This document shows positions 22,413-34,020 of a stretch of 64,000 nucleotides of DNA, in pieces (the first letter of the stretch is position 1; every line of letters begins with the position of its first letter). A program made the translations under genes and the position numbers. This DNA comes from Sequoia sempervirens (taxonomy: Eukaryota > Streptophyta > Pinopsida > Cupressales > Cupressaceae). The stretch spans positions 214,319,565 through 214,383,564 of the forward strand of contig VDFB02358134.1 of assembly GCA_007258455.2 (NCBI GenBank). Direction: 5' to 3'. The notes under the pieces were generated by a model that ran no database searches, was not told where the DNA came from, and saw only the letters and a program-made list of their open reading frames with translations.

Positions 22413-24592
22413 ATGAGTGATAGGGAATTACATTGCTACACTAGAGGAAAAAAAATTCAATTTCAGCTTCCTGAGATTGATACTTTTTCAAAGGTTTTGA
22501 GAAACCAAGAAACACCAACTGAAAACATGGCTTCTAGGGGAAAGGGACCAGCCCATGAAACAAATGATGGCATTGACTCTACAATAGAAAAAAATAAAAT
22601 AAAATTGATGCTATGATGGATATTATTTCAAGGTTACTTGCAAATATAGACCAACAAGTGACCCCAACATAGCCAAGGTAAGAGTCAAATTCTAGTGATT
22701 CCATTTCCGAGCCAAGAGGAAGAACATTTGGGAAACATGATGCCAATTCAAGGGAAGCATTCCCTAAACCACTCTTTCCAACATTTACATCAAGGGAGGA
22801 AGTGTCTACCAAGCCTAAAGTCCCTATGGTAGATGAAGTTAGAAAAAATTACATGGAGTATTCTTCTCTTCCAGTTGAAATTTGTGATATTTTAACATTC
22901 GACCAGTTTATGAATTAAAGGAAAGGAAGAGGAGGTGGAAGAAATTAATATCATGCTCCTATATGCCATAGAATGGATTATCAACCAACTCATGGTAAAT
23001 CCACTTTGGCTCACCTTTAGGGAGGTGATAAGTTTATTGCTAGATCATGGTTTCAATACATTAAAAGAACAATGGGTGAAGACATTGAGAAAAAAGAACC
23101 AAAACTTTCCATTAATAAAGGGTATGAGAAAGAAGAAGCACTTGTGCGTAATTCATAGCCCACAATTAATCATGAGAAAGATAAAAATCATTCAACAAGC
23201 ATAGATGATGGAACTCAAAGTCTTAAAGGAAATGATGGTACAAGAAAGGTGCACATGCCTCGTCAAAATGATCATGAGTTTGAAGGAGAATCTTTGACAC
23301 ATGATATGTCTATGGGAGAGCCCCAAAACAGTCCCTTAAAATTACATGTGATTGGTAGTGATGAAGATTAGTATGGAAATAAGAACAAAACAATAGATTG
23401 GAATTCTAATTTGGATTCATCTAATGGAGGTTTGAAGACTAATTTCCTTACAAAAGATTTTAGAGGAGTTGTGGTGTGTGATGAATTCACTAATGAAGAG
23501 CATGTTGAAGGAAATTTTAGTGGTTTTATTGAATCAACTTATGACCACTATCATAGGGCTGATGGTTATGTTGATTTAGATGTGTTCATATCCAATAATG
23601 TTGAGAATTTCGTGATGGATAAATATCCTCTTATTGTTGAGCCATTTTGTCAAGAATTATCTCATGAAGAAATTTTTACAAGTAACCAAGAAGACTCTAT
23701 GGTATGCTTGTGACTATTTATGATGATATCATTTTAAGTGAGTTGGGAGATGAATCATTAAAAAAATCAACACTCCAAGAGGAGTACAAAGGGTACTTCA
23801 TTGTTGATCAAAGTATCATTGAGGTGGAAGCAGATTTAGAAGACCAAAAGGCCCTTATTGATAAAAAGATTAAAGAGGATCTCAAACACAAATTTTATTG
23901 TCCAATTCATTAAGCTGATTGTAAAAAAAGGCTTGAAGAATTGGTAGAATCTGATCCTCTTCGTGATATTGAACATTTGTAGTTGGTGGATGGTGAAAGA
24001 CAAGATTCTTGGAGAAATTATGAGGGTTGCAAAGAGAAGAAACAAAGTTCTGATTTTAATATGTAGCCTACCTGCATTTCACTATCCTTGCAAATTTTAA
24101 TGTGGGAAGGTTAGTTCATGATATCCATTGAAGATGATGTGCAAGTACTATTCAGATTTGACCACTCACATTGTTTGATTGAAGAGAGATAGGAAGGAGT
24201 TAGGGATGAAGTCACTCTCTTTAATCTACAATTCATTAAAGACTCCTTGGAGATTATGAAATTAGAGTATCTATGTTGGATTAAAGATCCAAATTATGAC
24301 TACTAATTCACAAAGAAGACAATTGGTGTAGTCCAAGGAAGTGAGAGAAAAGCTTACTTTTGAGCTTGAATCAATAAAGTGCATGCTAGACAATGCTCAT
24401 TTGGGTGTAATCCAGCAAGCTGATTTCAAACATCTCAGAGAGTGTGAGGACGAGTTACACTTTGTGATTGATAATCCTCCAAGCTTACTTGTAAGTGAAT
24501 GCATAAGAGGTTTAGAGGATTCAATCTCCACATGGGAAGTGTTGATTCATGATGACTTCCCCATCTTTGACACCAAGGTGTTGTCAAAATAA
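22413..24592 (+). pseudogene. L interior ORF relics, first half
   Basis: Plus-strand open pieces at 22413-22616, 23411-23713 and 24341-24592, with others in shifted frames. One frame near 23020-23080 reads DKFIARSWFQYIKRTMGED, vaguely like the alpha-helical part of a gypsy gag, but this is weak. The 23411-23713 piece is rich in acidic residues (CDEFTNEEHVEGNFSGFIES). No zinc knuckle or protease loop is seen. I do not recognise the family. Being between a primer site and a polypurine tract on the same strand, it is part of L and not a host gene. Confidence 0.45.
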
Positions 24593-24599
24593 GTTTTGG

Positions 24600-25799
24600 T
24601 AAAACATGTTTACATGCTTGAAAATTTATCCTTTGGATTGAGTAATGCTCACACTAAACTATCTTGGGAGATGGATTTGAAGACAATGTATGTTTCAGAC
24701 TCCCTTGTTTTTGAAGCTTTCATGGATAGACTTTAGTGGTTCATGAAAGAAGTCAGTGATTTCTTGAGTGTACATTTGGAGTTGATTGGCACTCGAGAAT
24801 GTGTTGTGAATTTCTTCATGGGTGTGGTGGATCATTATTGGTCAGGTATCCTTATTTGTCACCCTCAATGTGGAATGAAAAATATTGGGGAGTATGGTAG
24901 GAAGGTTCCTTAGAGGGATAAGGATCAAAATTTTAGAATTAATGGCATTGTTTCCTTCCTTACTAGCCACTTGATGGTCCCATTTGTTTATCAAAAAAAG
25001 GATTGGAGAGAAAATTTCAGCAAAAAATGGTTCTTTGTTGTGATAAAATCTCCAGAGAGATTGTTTTCAACTGTGGATATGAGCAGATGTGATATTTTGG
25101 ATGCTTATTTTTTAGTTTTACAGTAGTTGTTTATCTCCTTGGATGTTGATTTTCCTTAAATCAGATCTCAAGTTGACCATTTCAGTCTTGTTTGGTAGCT
25201 AGTGTATTCATTTTCATACTTTCCAATCTCTTGTTAGCCATGATTTTTGGTCTCAAGTGGGAGAAATGAGGATTTGGAGTCATTCAAATCTACATTTAGA
25301 TAGTGTTCAATTTCGTCTCAGTGGCCATATTTGTACATTTTCTTCTACATATGCTTGGGGCAGTGAACTAATGCTTGATTTGGTTTGGCTTTTTGAGACT
25401 CTTGGAAAGAGATTGGTGAAAGTTTTTAGAAGTATTCTTAGATATATCAGAATTATTCAGAGGAGGTATTGTACATCCTTGAGGAGTTTTGATGATGAAA
25501 TTGATGACTTTTTGCAAAGAGTTGTTTTCTTTTTTGCAAGAAGCCTTCAAGGGGTCACAAGGGCAGTCGTAACTCTACTTAACACTTTGAAGAGTTATGC
25601 TGATGAAAATGATTTTGAGTTGATTAGATTATTCTTATTTGTGCCTAGAATGATGATAGTCATTGGTTTTGTAGATATTGACTCCTTAGAGTCTTTCAGG
25701 TGTGATATGTTGCAAGGTTTTTATTCCAATCCTTCCATGTTTCTCAATTTCAATTTCAGGCAAGTTAACTCTTTGAGTTTGCAAGGAAGGTTAGTGTAG
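24600..25799 (+). pseudogene. L interior ORF relics, second half, unrecognised
   Basis: A protein-like plus-strand sequence in several frames: a stretch around 24600-25120 (including KDWRENFSKKWFFVVI at about 24991-25040) and the 180-residue open frame 25257-25799, which has Leu/Phe/Ile-rich helices. One or two stops separate them. No RT, RNase H, integrase, envelope signature or clear signal peptide is seen. The length of the protein-like stretch (about 1.2 kb with few stops) suggests a real former ORF of the element with unknown role. Confidence 0.45.
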
Positions 25800-25953
25800 T
25801 TCTGGCACAATGGCTTCATTTGTATGATCAGAGTGGTACAACATCAGCTTGGTGGTTCTTTCTAGAGATGGACTTGGGAGCCTGGGATCCTACTTAGTAT
25901 AGTAAGGATCAAACTGTTTTCTTGGAGTGTGGTGGCATTACTTGAGGACAAGC

Positions 25954-25972
25954 AATTTTGGGAAGGGTAGAC
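25954..25972 (+). other. L polypurine tract
   Basis: TTTTGGGAAGGGTAGAC runs directly into the right LTR start TGTAATGTCC at 25973. Confidence 0.7.
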
Positions 25973-28119
25973 TGTAATGTCCCCAATTCAGCCCTACACT
26001 TTTCAATTGGATTTAGCCTATTTTTGGAGACTTGTAGGCTAAGCAAAAATGGAAATTAGGGTTTCCTATTTTATAGAAGGTTTTAGATGCAATTTTGAAG
26101 GTTTCATGTGAGAGTTTTTGATGCATGTCTGGTGGAACTTTTTGGGTTTTTGGAGAGCTTCAAGATGAGGTAGCATGCATGTTGAGGAAATTGCATGCAT
26201 TTCTCTTTGGTTCTTTGCATGCAGGAAAGGTTTCTGGGTTTTTTCTAGGTTTTTAGAGATCTCCATGGTGGTGTGACATGCATCTAAATCCATCAACCTT
26301 TCCAGGCACTTACTATTTATAGTAATTCATGTGTTCTGCTTAGTTTGGCATTCTATTGAGTTTGAAGTGAACTTACTATTTTTAGCATTTTCTATTTTTA
26401 GTAAGTCTATTTTTGGCAGTGGCATCATCAACAGCTCAACTTAGATCATCATGCTATTTCTGGAAGTGTGGCATAATTGGTTTTGGTCATTGGTTTTGGC
26501 TTTGGCTTCTATCTCTCCTTCGGACTGAGTTTCAACACTTGGTCAATTTTATATTTTTACTTTGTACCCCATGCTTAGGTGATGACTTCAAAGTTGTTAA
26601 AACGGGGCCATGTATTGGACACCTAAGTGGAGAAATTTAATATTGTTTCAAATTTAAATTAAGTGCTTTTACCTTGGACACCTAGGGAGAAATTAAAAAG
26701 GTAATTTAATATTTCTTTTGCAAATTGAAAAAGGTGGACACCAAGGAAGGAATATTTAAGTATTTTAAATATTTTAAAAAGTGCTTGTGGAGATGGGTGC
26801 CTCTTTGAGGAAGCTGAAGAGTTTTCTTTTGGGAGTTACAAGTTGATTCATTTTCTAGCTAAAGAGTCTATTTAATGATGCCTTGCTCCTTCATTCCTAT
26901 ATTTTGGAAAATTCATAGTGTTATGTTGTTTAACTGAGTTCAGAATTTGCTACGGGGGTTGCGTGCCTTCTAGCTTTTCAATACCATTCTTCAGGCCTAA
27001 AACTATGGCATCCTAGATGGTGACTAAAGACCATGCTTCATTCACAAGTGAGGAATTGAGCTTAATTTCTAATTCATTACAAGCAAGTTGTTGATGTATA
27101 AGTTGTTTATACTGCTAAAGAACTACATGGCTGAAGCAAAAAAAAATTGGTAGCTTCACCAACGATTTTTATCTCATTTTGAGTATTAGCTCAAGTTGTT
27201 CCACTGTGTAGGGTGCCTAGTTGTACAAAGTTTCAGATTTTATTTTTGATTCTTGATTTTTATAGAAGGGGTCGACCCTTCCTGGAGGCCATACCACTTA
27301 TGTACCTTTGCATTGGGACTCATTCCCAGTCTCAACTATTGTTTTGGCACTTTTTTTTCATTGGAGATGGGATACCATGTTTAGAGGCTTCATTTGACTA
27401 CTGTTTGAAGCTTTTCAAAGCTATATTGAAGGAATTGTGTCCATTGTGGTGAAATTCTAACTTGTTGGTCTAATTTTTATGTTTAACTATTTCTAATCAG
27501 AGTTGAAATAATTTTTATTTTCTGATTATATGAGGCTAAAAGTTGATTGTATACATTGTATAGAGTTAAGGATAGTATCCTTAATCATTTCTTATATTTG
27601 AACTTCATTTTAATATGTTTTGCAACTAAAATTCATTCATTGTAAGGTTGGTTAGTAGTACTAATAGTCATTTATTTATTTATTGCAATTTAGTTTTGTA
27701 TTTAGCTCCCACTAGATAAGTGGTTGAAGCATTTTTACTTTCATCACATTCAATTTAATAAATTTCCCCCACTAAACAAGTGGTAGTGAGGATTAAATGG
27801 TCGGCTTGTCGCCTAATAACTGTAATATCTTCTCTCCTACTGAATAAGTGGTGGAGCTCATGGTCGGTTATCAGCTACTTTGTATTTCCAGTAATTTAAT
27901 TTTCATCCTTGGTTGGCTAGCCGCTTAGAAAGCATTGTAATTTTTCATTTCCAGTTGCTAATGATCAACAACACTATATGCTCTCACCTGACCCACATTG
28001 GGATCTAGGTGATCAAAAGGTGGAGGGTTACTTTCCAACTTGGTTTATATTTGGAGCTAACACTAATAGTGGTGTTTGTGTTGATCAAAAAACAAAAAAA
28101 ATTAAGGAGCCATATTATA
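25973..28119 (+). repeat. L 3' LTR, with empty site for S
   Basis: 2.1 kb, starts TGTAATGTCC and ends ATATTATA (expected CA decayed to TA). GGAAA follows at 28120-28124. At about 27575-27585 the sequence reads GTATCCTTAATC without interruption, the empty version of the S insertion site. Confidence 0.92.
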
Positions 28120-28124
28120 GGAAA

Positions 28125-29283
28125 TAAACCATGCAAGAAATAATCAAATCACATAACACATGAACACAATATATTTATGTGGAAAACCCAAAAATACAAA
28201 AAAATACGATGAGGATTATATCGTGCAATATATTATAACTAGTTACAAGATATTACAGAAACGCTCACTACCAAGTGGACTCACTACCCACATAAAGAAA
28301 GAAATATATAAGAAAAGGGGTGACACACTTCCAAGATCTGAATTTCTACAAATGCATCTACAATATACAAAAAATATAGTTCCACTAAATCTTAAAACAT
28401 TGAATCAACACACTTCATACTACTCTACTCTAACACTTTCTTTTGCTCTTCATTTGCATCAAATTCACACTCTAATTATTAGGAATTTGCACACATAACT
28501 TAATCAACATCCTCATCACTCTTAAAGACTAAAATGATCTTATACTTACATCCATTTCATCCACAAACACTTGCAACATCAATTAGGTTTGCCTAATTAG
28601 ATGTAGCATGCACATCAATAACTTGTCGACTCAAGATCAAACCATACATGCTTTTTGAAAAACACCAAAACTTGTAATGCATTCAAATAGTTTGGCATGG
28701 ACCTATAATAGCTCCCACAGAACTGATCAACACTTATTTTAACTCTGAATGACTCCAAACATTGTTAGGTTGGCACTACTAGTGAGATAACACCAAAATA
28801 CACTAACTGATTATCCATAAACAGACACATGAACCTCCAAAACACATGTTACTTGAACTACACATACTTCTCACACCTCTAAACACTCCAAAAAATCCAA
28901 ATAACCAAATATGCTTTTGCAATAGGATGCAGAAAAATCCAAATGCGCACTCTATTCTGGTTAAACTCTCACTGGAAAACTTGATATTCTATCAATCATA
29001 ACTTTTGCACTGGGAGAAATAAAGACATGAAAATTTGGATTTAATGTTCTCAAACATACACCAATATTACCTTAGAACTACAAACTAAAATGCTTCAAGG
29101 AAAAGAAATGTGTACCAAAAAATTGATGCTTTGTACACTAAAAATTGTGTTGACACTTTACCATATAACCAACATATTTGTGTTGTATTGGAGAAAAACA
29201 TCTACATATATATGATGAACTACCATATCCATTATCACTCATGCTTCACTAATCAAATCACAATGTTGACATCAATGACAACA
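28125..29283 (-). repeat. E0 5' LTR, second part
   Basis: Continues the LTR begun at 17909. A plausible outer edge is the near-palindrome TGTTGACATCAATGACAACA ending at 29283, which on the minus strand gives an LTR starting TGTTGTCATTG. This yields an LTR of about 1.27 kb. Just beyond, Ty1/copia RT coding sequence on the other strand begins, so E0 lies inside that relic. The edge is inferred; the other E0 LTR is outside the window. Confidence 0.55.
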
Positions 29284-30025
29284 CTATATATGCTCATGTG
29301 CCCATGCTCATGTTGCCAATATCCATATCAATGTGAATCTCCTCAAACTTCCAACAAAAAGATCCTTATGACTCCTAAGTATGTGCAAAAGAATCATTAT
29401 CAAGATAAAATCATTGGAGATAAGAGAAAAGATTTGTTGAAAAAAAGAAAATATGTTATGAAAATAGAACAAGTAAACTTTTATTTTCTTTTAGAGGTTG
29501 AACCTAAAACTGTAACTGAGGCATGCAAAGATGACAATTGGATCAAAGTTATGGAAGAAGAGTTGGAACAAATTGAGAAGAATTCGACTAGGGAATTGGT
29601 CCCAAGACTAGCAAATAATAATATGATAAGAACTAAATGGGTTTTCAAGAATAAGTTAAATGAGGATGGAAAAGTCATAAATAAGGCTAGACTTGTGTGT
29701 AAGGGCTACTCACAAGTGGAAGAAATAGATTTGGAAGATACTTGTGATTCGATGGCAAGGATGGAAGCTATTAGATTTTATTTTATTTTATAGCACATAA
29801 AGACTTCAAGCTATATCAGATGGATGTGAAGTCGTCATTTTTGAATGGTGACTTAGAAGAAGTGTACATTGAACAACCAAAATATTTTTAGTTATCATAT
29901 GACATTGATGTGGTCTACGAGTTGAAGAAGGCATTATATGGACTCAAACAAGATCCTAGAGATTTTTATAAAAGATTGGATAAGTACTTATTAAAGCAGG
30001 GATTCAAAAAGGTTACTATAGATAG
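29284..30025 (+). pseudogene. Ty1/copia reverse transcriptase relic
   Basis: Plus strand. Words in order: [78 protein letters not shown], then after a stop [24 protein letters not shown] and KKALYGLKQDPRDFYKRLDKYLLKQGF. These are the N-terminal half of a Ty1/copia RT; the YVDD box would follow but the sequence ends at 30025, where the LTR of E2 begins. Trp-to-Arg (TRELVP, usually TWELVP) and stops show it is dead. It is an older layer than E0 and E2. Confidence 0.9.
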
Positions 30026-31161
30026 TGTAACTGAGGCAAAAAGTTAGGTTAGCATAAATAAGATGCATAAGTAAAACCCTAGCTAAACAATGAAGTACAA
30101 TAGAGTAAAAAATATATAAAACAAAGAATACTCTCACCAAAAGTCTTCATGCCCTCCATGATTGACCTCCATTTCCCTTCTCCTTTTGCTGCAAGATTAT
30201 GTTTTCCCTTAGATTTTGATGAGCAACTATTGACCTATGACAAGCCCTAAGAAAATATTGAAGGATTGTAATATTGCTGCAATTTACAAGTATACAAGTA
30301 TGAAGCATAAAATAGTCAAACATAAAGTGTGTGAAGTGTTTCAAATGAGGTAAAAATTGCCTTTTTATAGAAAATCCAATTTTAGATTAATGGCCAAGAT
30401 TAGAAATTGAGAAATGCCCTAAGATCAATGACTGAAATTAAATGTGACAATTAGCAATTAGGGTTAGGTCAACATTAGGGTAAATTTTGAAATGAAAGGT
30501 TGAGATTTTATTTTAGAAAAATCAAATCAATGGACAAGAATGGATGTGACAAGATATTGGACACGAAAAAAGAGGTTGTTGGATAATCAAATAATAATTT
30601 AAAATGATTTCATTTAAAAGGTTGAGTTGACCTTTTGAATTAAAAATTAATTTAATTCAAAAATGGTGGGGCTATGTGACAATAAATAATGATTTTAAAT
30701 TATTTACTTGGTGGGAAAATAGAAAGTGGACAATTTTAAATAAATGCCTTTATTTAAAATTAGAAAAAGCCAAGGTGGATAATAATTAAATAAATTTTAT
30801 AAATTTATTTAATTATAGGAAGACATAAGAAGTTAATGACGTATTTAAATAAATAAATAAATTTTATTTATTTAAATAATCAGGAGGAAATAGTGGACGG
30901 ATAATAATTAAATAAATTTAGGAATTTATTTAATTTTAGAGGGACATAAGAAATTAGCAACACATTTAAATAAAATAAATATAGTTTATTTATTTACATA
31001 GTTAAGAGGAATAAAAGATGTGAATTAATTAAATAATTGAGAATTATTTAATTAATAGTTGAATTTGGACTATAAGACATAATTAAATATTTTAATTATG
31101 TTGAGAAGAAAATATGGAGAAAATAAAGTTCATAGGCCTAGGTCAATTTTATGTGTCTACA
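30026..31161 (-). repeat. 3' LTR of E2
   Basis: Plus strand begins TGTAACTGAGGC and ends GTGTCTACA, so on the element strand it runs TGTAGACAC...AGTTACA. It contains strongly AT-rich imperfect palindromes of AATTAAATAAATTT(A) type, about 50-110 bp apart (30780-30935 and on to 31050). The 5 bases before it, GATAG, should be the target duplication, but the other end is missing. Confidence 0.72.
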
Positions 31162-31176
31162 TTTTTCCGCTCTATG
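31162..31176 (-). other. E2 polypurine tract candidate
   Basis: Minus strand AGAGCGGAAAAA directly before the LTR start TGTAGACAC. Confidence 0.6.
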
Positions 31177-31453
31177 TCATAATGCAGTTTATTACATTGT
31201 GAAAAAGAAAACAAGTAAAAAATATGCCCCAACGAAGGTACAGAGTATATATGCCCCCTCGGGAAAATTTGCAAATTTTGGCCCACTGCTAGAAAAATTT
31301 GGAAAGTGTCTCGATAAGTCAATTTGATGACCAAAAAAATAATGGCACAGTTAGTTTTGAATTTTGACAAGTTTAAGGCAATCAAAAGGGCGGTCAAACA
31401 TGGTCAAATGTGCATCTAGTTATAAACCCTTAAAGAAACCCTAATTTTCACTC

Positions 31454-31462
31454 TATAAATAG
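31454..31462 (+). promoter_or_regulatory. TATA box candidate for the E2 antisense ORF
   Basis: TATAAATAG on the plus strand, 3' of a CCCTAATTTTCACTC stretch and followed within about 110 bp by an ATG at 31572 (frame MDFEYGPTDG, then a stop). It is upstream of the PMD ORF and outside the LTR. Consistent with a dedicated antisense promoter; not proven. Confidence 0.5.
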
Positions 31463-31779
31463 GCTTGATTTGGGTAAAAAGGTCATTCATTTTCACTTTT
31501 TCCTTTTAGAGATTTAGAGCTCAAAGTGAGAGGACATTGCGCAAAGATGGTGATTCTAGAGGTAGAGCGTCATGGATTTTGAGTATGGACCTACTGATGG
31601 CTAGAGGGCACAAAGCCACCAGTATGTACGCTATACCCACTTTGTCATTTTCCAATTTTTCATTTTTTTAGGGCGTTAAACTTAGGATAGCATATGCGTT
31701 GTAATGCATCTACATTTGCAAAAGATGTAAATAAGTTCACATCACACACATTTGATGTGTCCTTATGCAAATTCCACAG

Positions 31780-32060
31780 GTAGGCTAGGGTTAGGTTTAA
31801 AATGATGCAATCGTGAGACTACGTGATGCAAGTGCCCAACCGTGATGCAAATCACAAGTAGTGCAACACAATCACCAATTTGAAATGAAAATGTGGGATG
31901 ATACAATGCAAGTGACATAAATTGGCACAACTAATGGTGGGAATGACACAAGTGATATAGAGTGGCACATGTGCAAAGTCAAATGATGCAATTGTCATGG
32001 AGCGACACATCTGCTAAATGAAATGACGCATTTGACAAAGTGTGATGCAAGTGCGAGGCC
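31780..32060 (+). repeat. Degenerate repeats of GATGCAAGTG type
   Basis: At least ten variants of (G)A(T/C)GCAA(G)TG or GGCACA(A)GTG occur within 280 bp, without fixed period. A splice-acceptor-like TTGTTTCTGTGTGTGTAG ends at 32188, so this stretch may be intronic for the antisense ORF. Confidence 0.5.
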
Positions 32061-32188
32061 AAACAATGCATTTTACTTTGACCAATGTTGACTCATTTTA
32101 GGCTCATTTTACTTGTGTACTTTTGACTAGATATCTATGATAAGGATGACTTGTAATGATGTGCTAAATTTTGTTTCTGTGTGTGTAG

Positions 32189-34020
32189 AAATGATTACCA
32201 CCTATTTATACTTGAGAGTTTATGCCAGTGACTTACACATTCAATGATCAGCTAAGGAAGGGCAAGCAAAGGTGTTTTACGTAATTGGGACTATCCCATG
32301 TTACCTATATGCCCATTGTTTGGGAAAATAGGGGCCTATTGACAAAACTTGCAAAGAGATGGCACTTTGAGACCTACTCATTTGATTTTCTGACTGGAGA
32401 GGATACTGTGACTCTTGAGGAAGTGTATAGGATCTTGCGGATTCCCATAAGAGGAGAGTGGGTTGTCTACAATTCATGATGGGGACTCCAGGCCATGACA
32501 AAGTACTATGAGCATGATGATGTTGCGTAGCTAGGCATCGATAGATACAAGATCGGGTGGGAGTTCATGGTCAAGAATTATGGCCAATGGGATGCGATGC
32601 TATGTACTTTGATTGTCGGGGTGCTGATTCTAGATTGTCATAGTCATAGTTTCTCGATTTGATGGGGAGATGTGTTTGTCAGGATGAGGTGAGACAAGAC
32701 AATATTCGCTTGGTGATTGTTCCTTCTAGGCATATTATATCGTCAGTTGCATGATGTTGCTTATAGGGAGGCTCAATTACATAGACTCGAGTTAAAGACA
32801 TAAGATATTGCTCAATTACATAGACTCGAGTCAGAGACACAAGATATTGCTGCCACACTATTGACACATTGATGGGGTTTTTCTAGAGACCATACAAGGA
32901 CAATGGGTAGTGGCCAGGATAGGAGGATCACCTGTCCTTTTACAGACAGTTTGGATATCTGGTTGGAAAGATGGTTCAATCATAGTTGATTATTTATATG
33001 TACCTACCCCAATGAGTATCGGGTAAGTTCAAAGAGCATCAGGGTGTACCAATAGGCAATACAGAGTATGCTCAATCCTCACAGGAGATAATGTGGGGAT
33101 CACCCATATCAGTGCCATTGGATAAGCAATAGATTGATGGCTTAGTATCATAGCAGTGGGGGTGGAGTAGGGGTCCAATAGATGCAAGGACCACCAAGGA
33201 TTATGGTGTATGGTGGAAAATGTACATACTTCTTTCATTGGCAGATCTTGATCAACCCACACTAGTGGATCAACGAGTAGTGGTACCACAGGTTCACTAA
33301 GGAGGGTGAGGAGGCAGGGATGGAGGCAGGGGGAGAGGGAGGGATGGAGGTAAAGGGAGGGATGGGGACAGAGGAGATGGAGGTAGAGGTGATGATTGAT
33401 GGGATGGAGGAGATGGTGGAAGTGGTAGGAGGAGGAGAGGAGGAGACAACAAGAGAGGACAGGCTAGGAGAGTGCGCCAGTGGGTCAAATGAGTCCTACT
33501 AGCATCTATCCCAAAGGTGAGAGAGGAGGATGGGAGAGAGGAGGGTCATCATGAGGAGGGATTACAAGAGGAGGTTAGGGAAGAGGGAGAGCAACCAGTA
33601 GAGCAGCTAGAGGGACCTCGTCTGATGGAGGTAGAGGGGGAGGTGTCGAGAGAGGAGGAGGAAGTCATAGGACAGGAGGCGTTGGATGTCAGTGGGGAGG
33701 AGGATGTGGGGGGCAAGGATGAGATTGATATAGGTGGAGAGGAGGACATGGATGAGGTAGAGAGATAGCTTAGAGATCAGATGGTGGATGGTGAGATGGA
33801 GATAGCCAGGAGACCACCACTACCATGAGATGCTACAGTGGATCAACGACTATCTAATATGCAAAGCAGGTTAGATGAGGCCCTTGCTCGTATAAGGACA
33901 TTGGAGGCAGAGATGGAGGTGATGAGGGTGGAGAGAGATCAAGTAGTGGTCAAGTAGCAAGAGTCATAGAATTGGTGTTTAGAGTTCGCACAGTTGTGCA
34001 CTAGGCTAGTGGGGGAGTGA
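32189..34020 (+). pseudogene. Antisense ORF of E2: PMD-like protein with acidic tail, broken
   Basis: Plus strand, opposite to E2 pol. 32285-32479 reads a PMD N-terminal core: LLTKLAKRWHFETYSFDFLTGE, TVTLEEVYRILRIPIRGEW. Family pattern: W-x-ET-x-TF-x-x-x-GE-x-TxTLEDVxxILGLPIxG. Later parts are in shifted frames, including DIAQLHRLES copies at 32780-32850. An acidic Gly/Glu/Met-rich tail spans 33300-33768, and the ORF peters out near 34020 after a charged, coiled-coil-like IRTLEAEMEVMRVERDQ word (about 33893-33945). The opposite-strand Pro/Ser-rich frames here are shadows of the purine-rich tail. Position and order match the E1 ORF. Confidence 0.72.
32776..32845 (+). repeat. Local tandem duplication, about 45 bp
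   Basis: GCTCAATTACATAGACTCGAGT occurs twice, at about 32770 and 32811, followed by related (A)AAGACA(T/C)AAGATATTGCT. It lies within the PMD ORF and duplicates a short peptide word (QLHRLE). Confidence 0.8.

Larger units (their letters stand above)
18016..28119 (+). mobile_element. L: long-LTR retrotransposon without recognisable pol (LARD-like)
   Basis: Bounded by long LTRs, 18016-22356 (interrupted by S) and 25973-28119, both starting TGTAATGT and flanked by the perfect duplication GGAAA (18011-18015 and 28120-28124). A primer site (22358-22369) follows the left LTR and a purine-rich tract precedes the right one, so it is on the plus strand. The 3.6-kb interior has broken frames, but I see no protease, RT, RNase H or integrase motif. 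It fits the LARD class: long LTRs, non-autonomous interior. Confidence 0.9.

Noticed and set aside
33297..33749. Pro/Ser/Leu-rich open frames on the minus strand
   Set aside because: They are the complement of the GGAGG-rich coding of the acidic PMD tail on the plus strand; low complexity explains the lack of stops.
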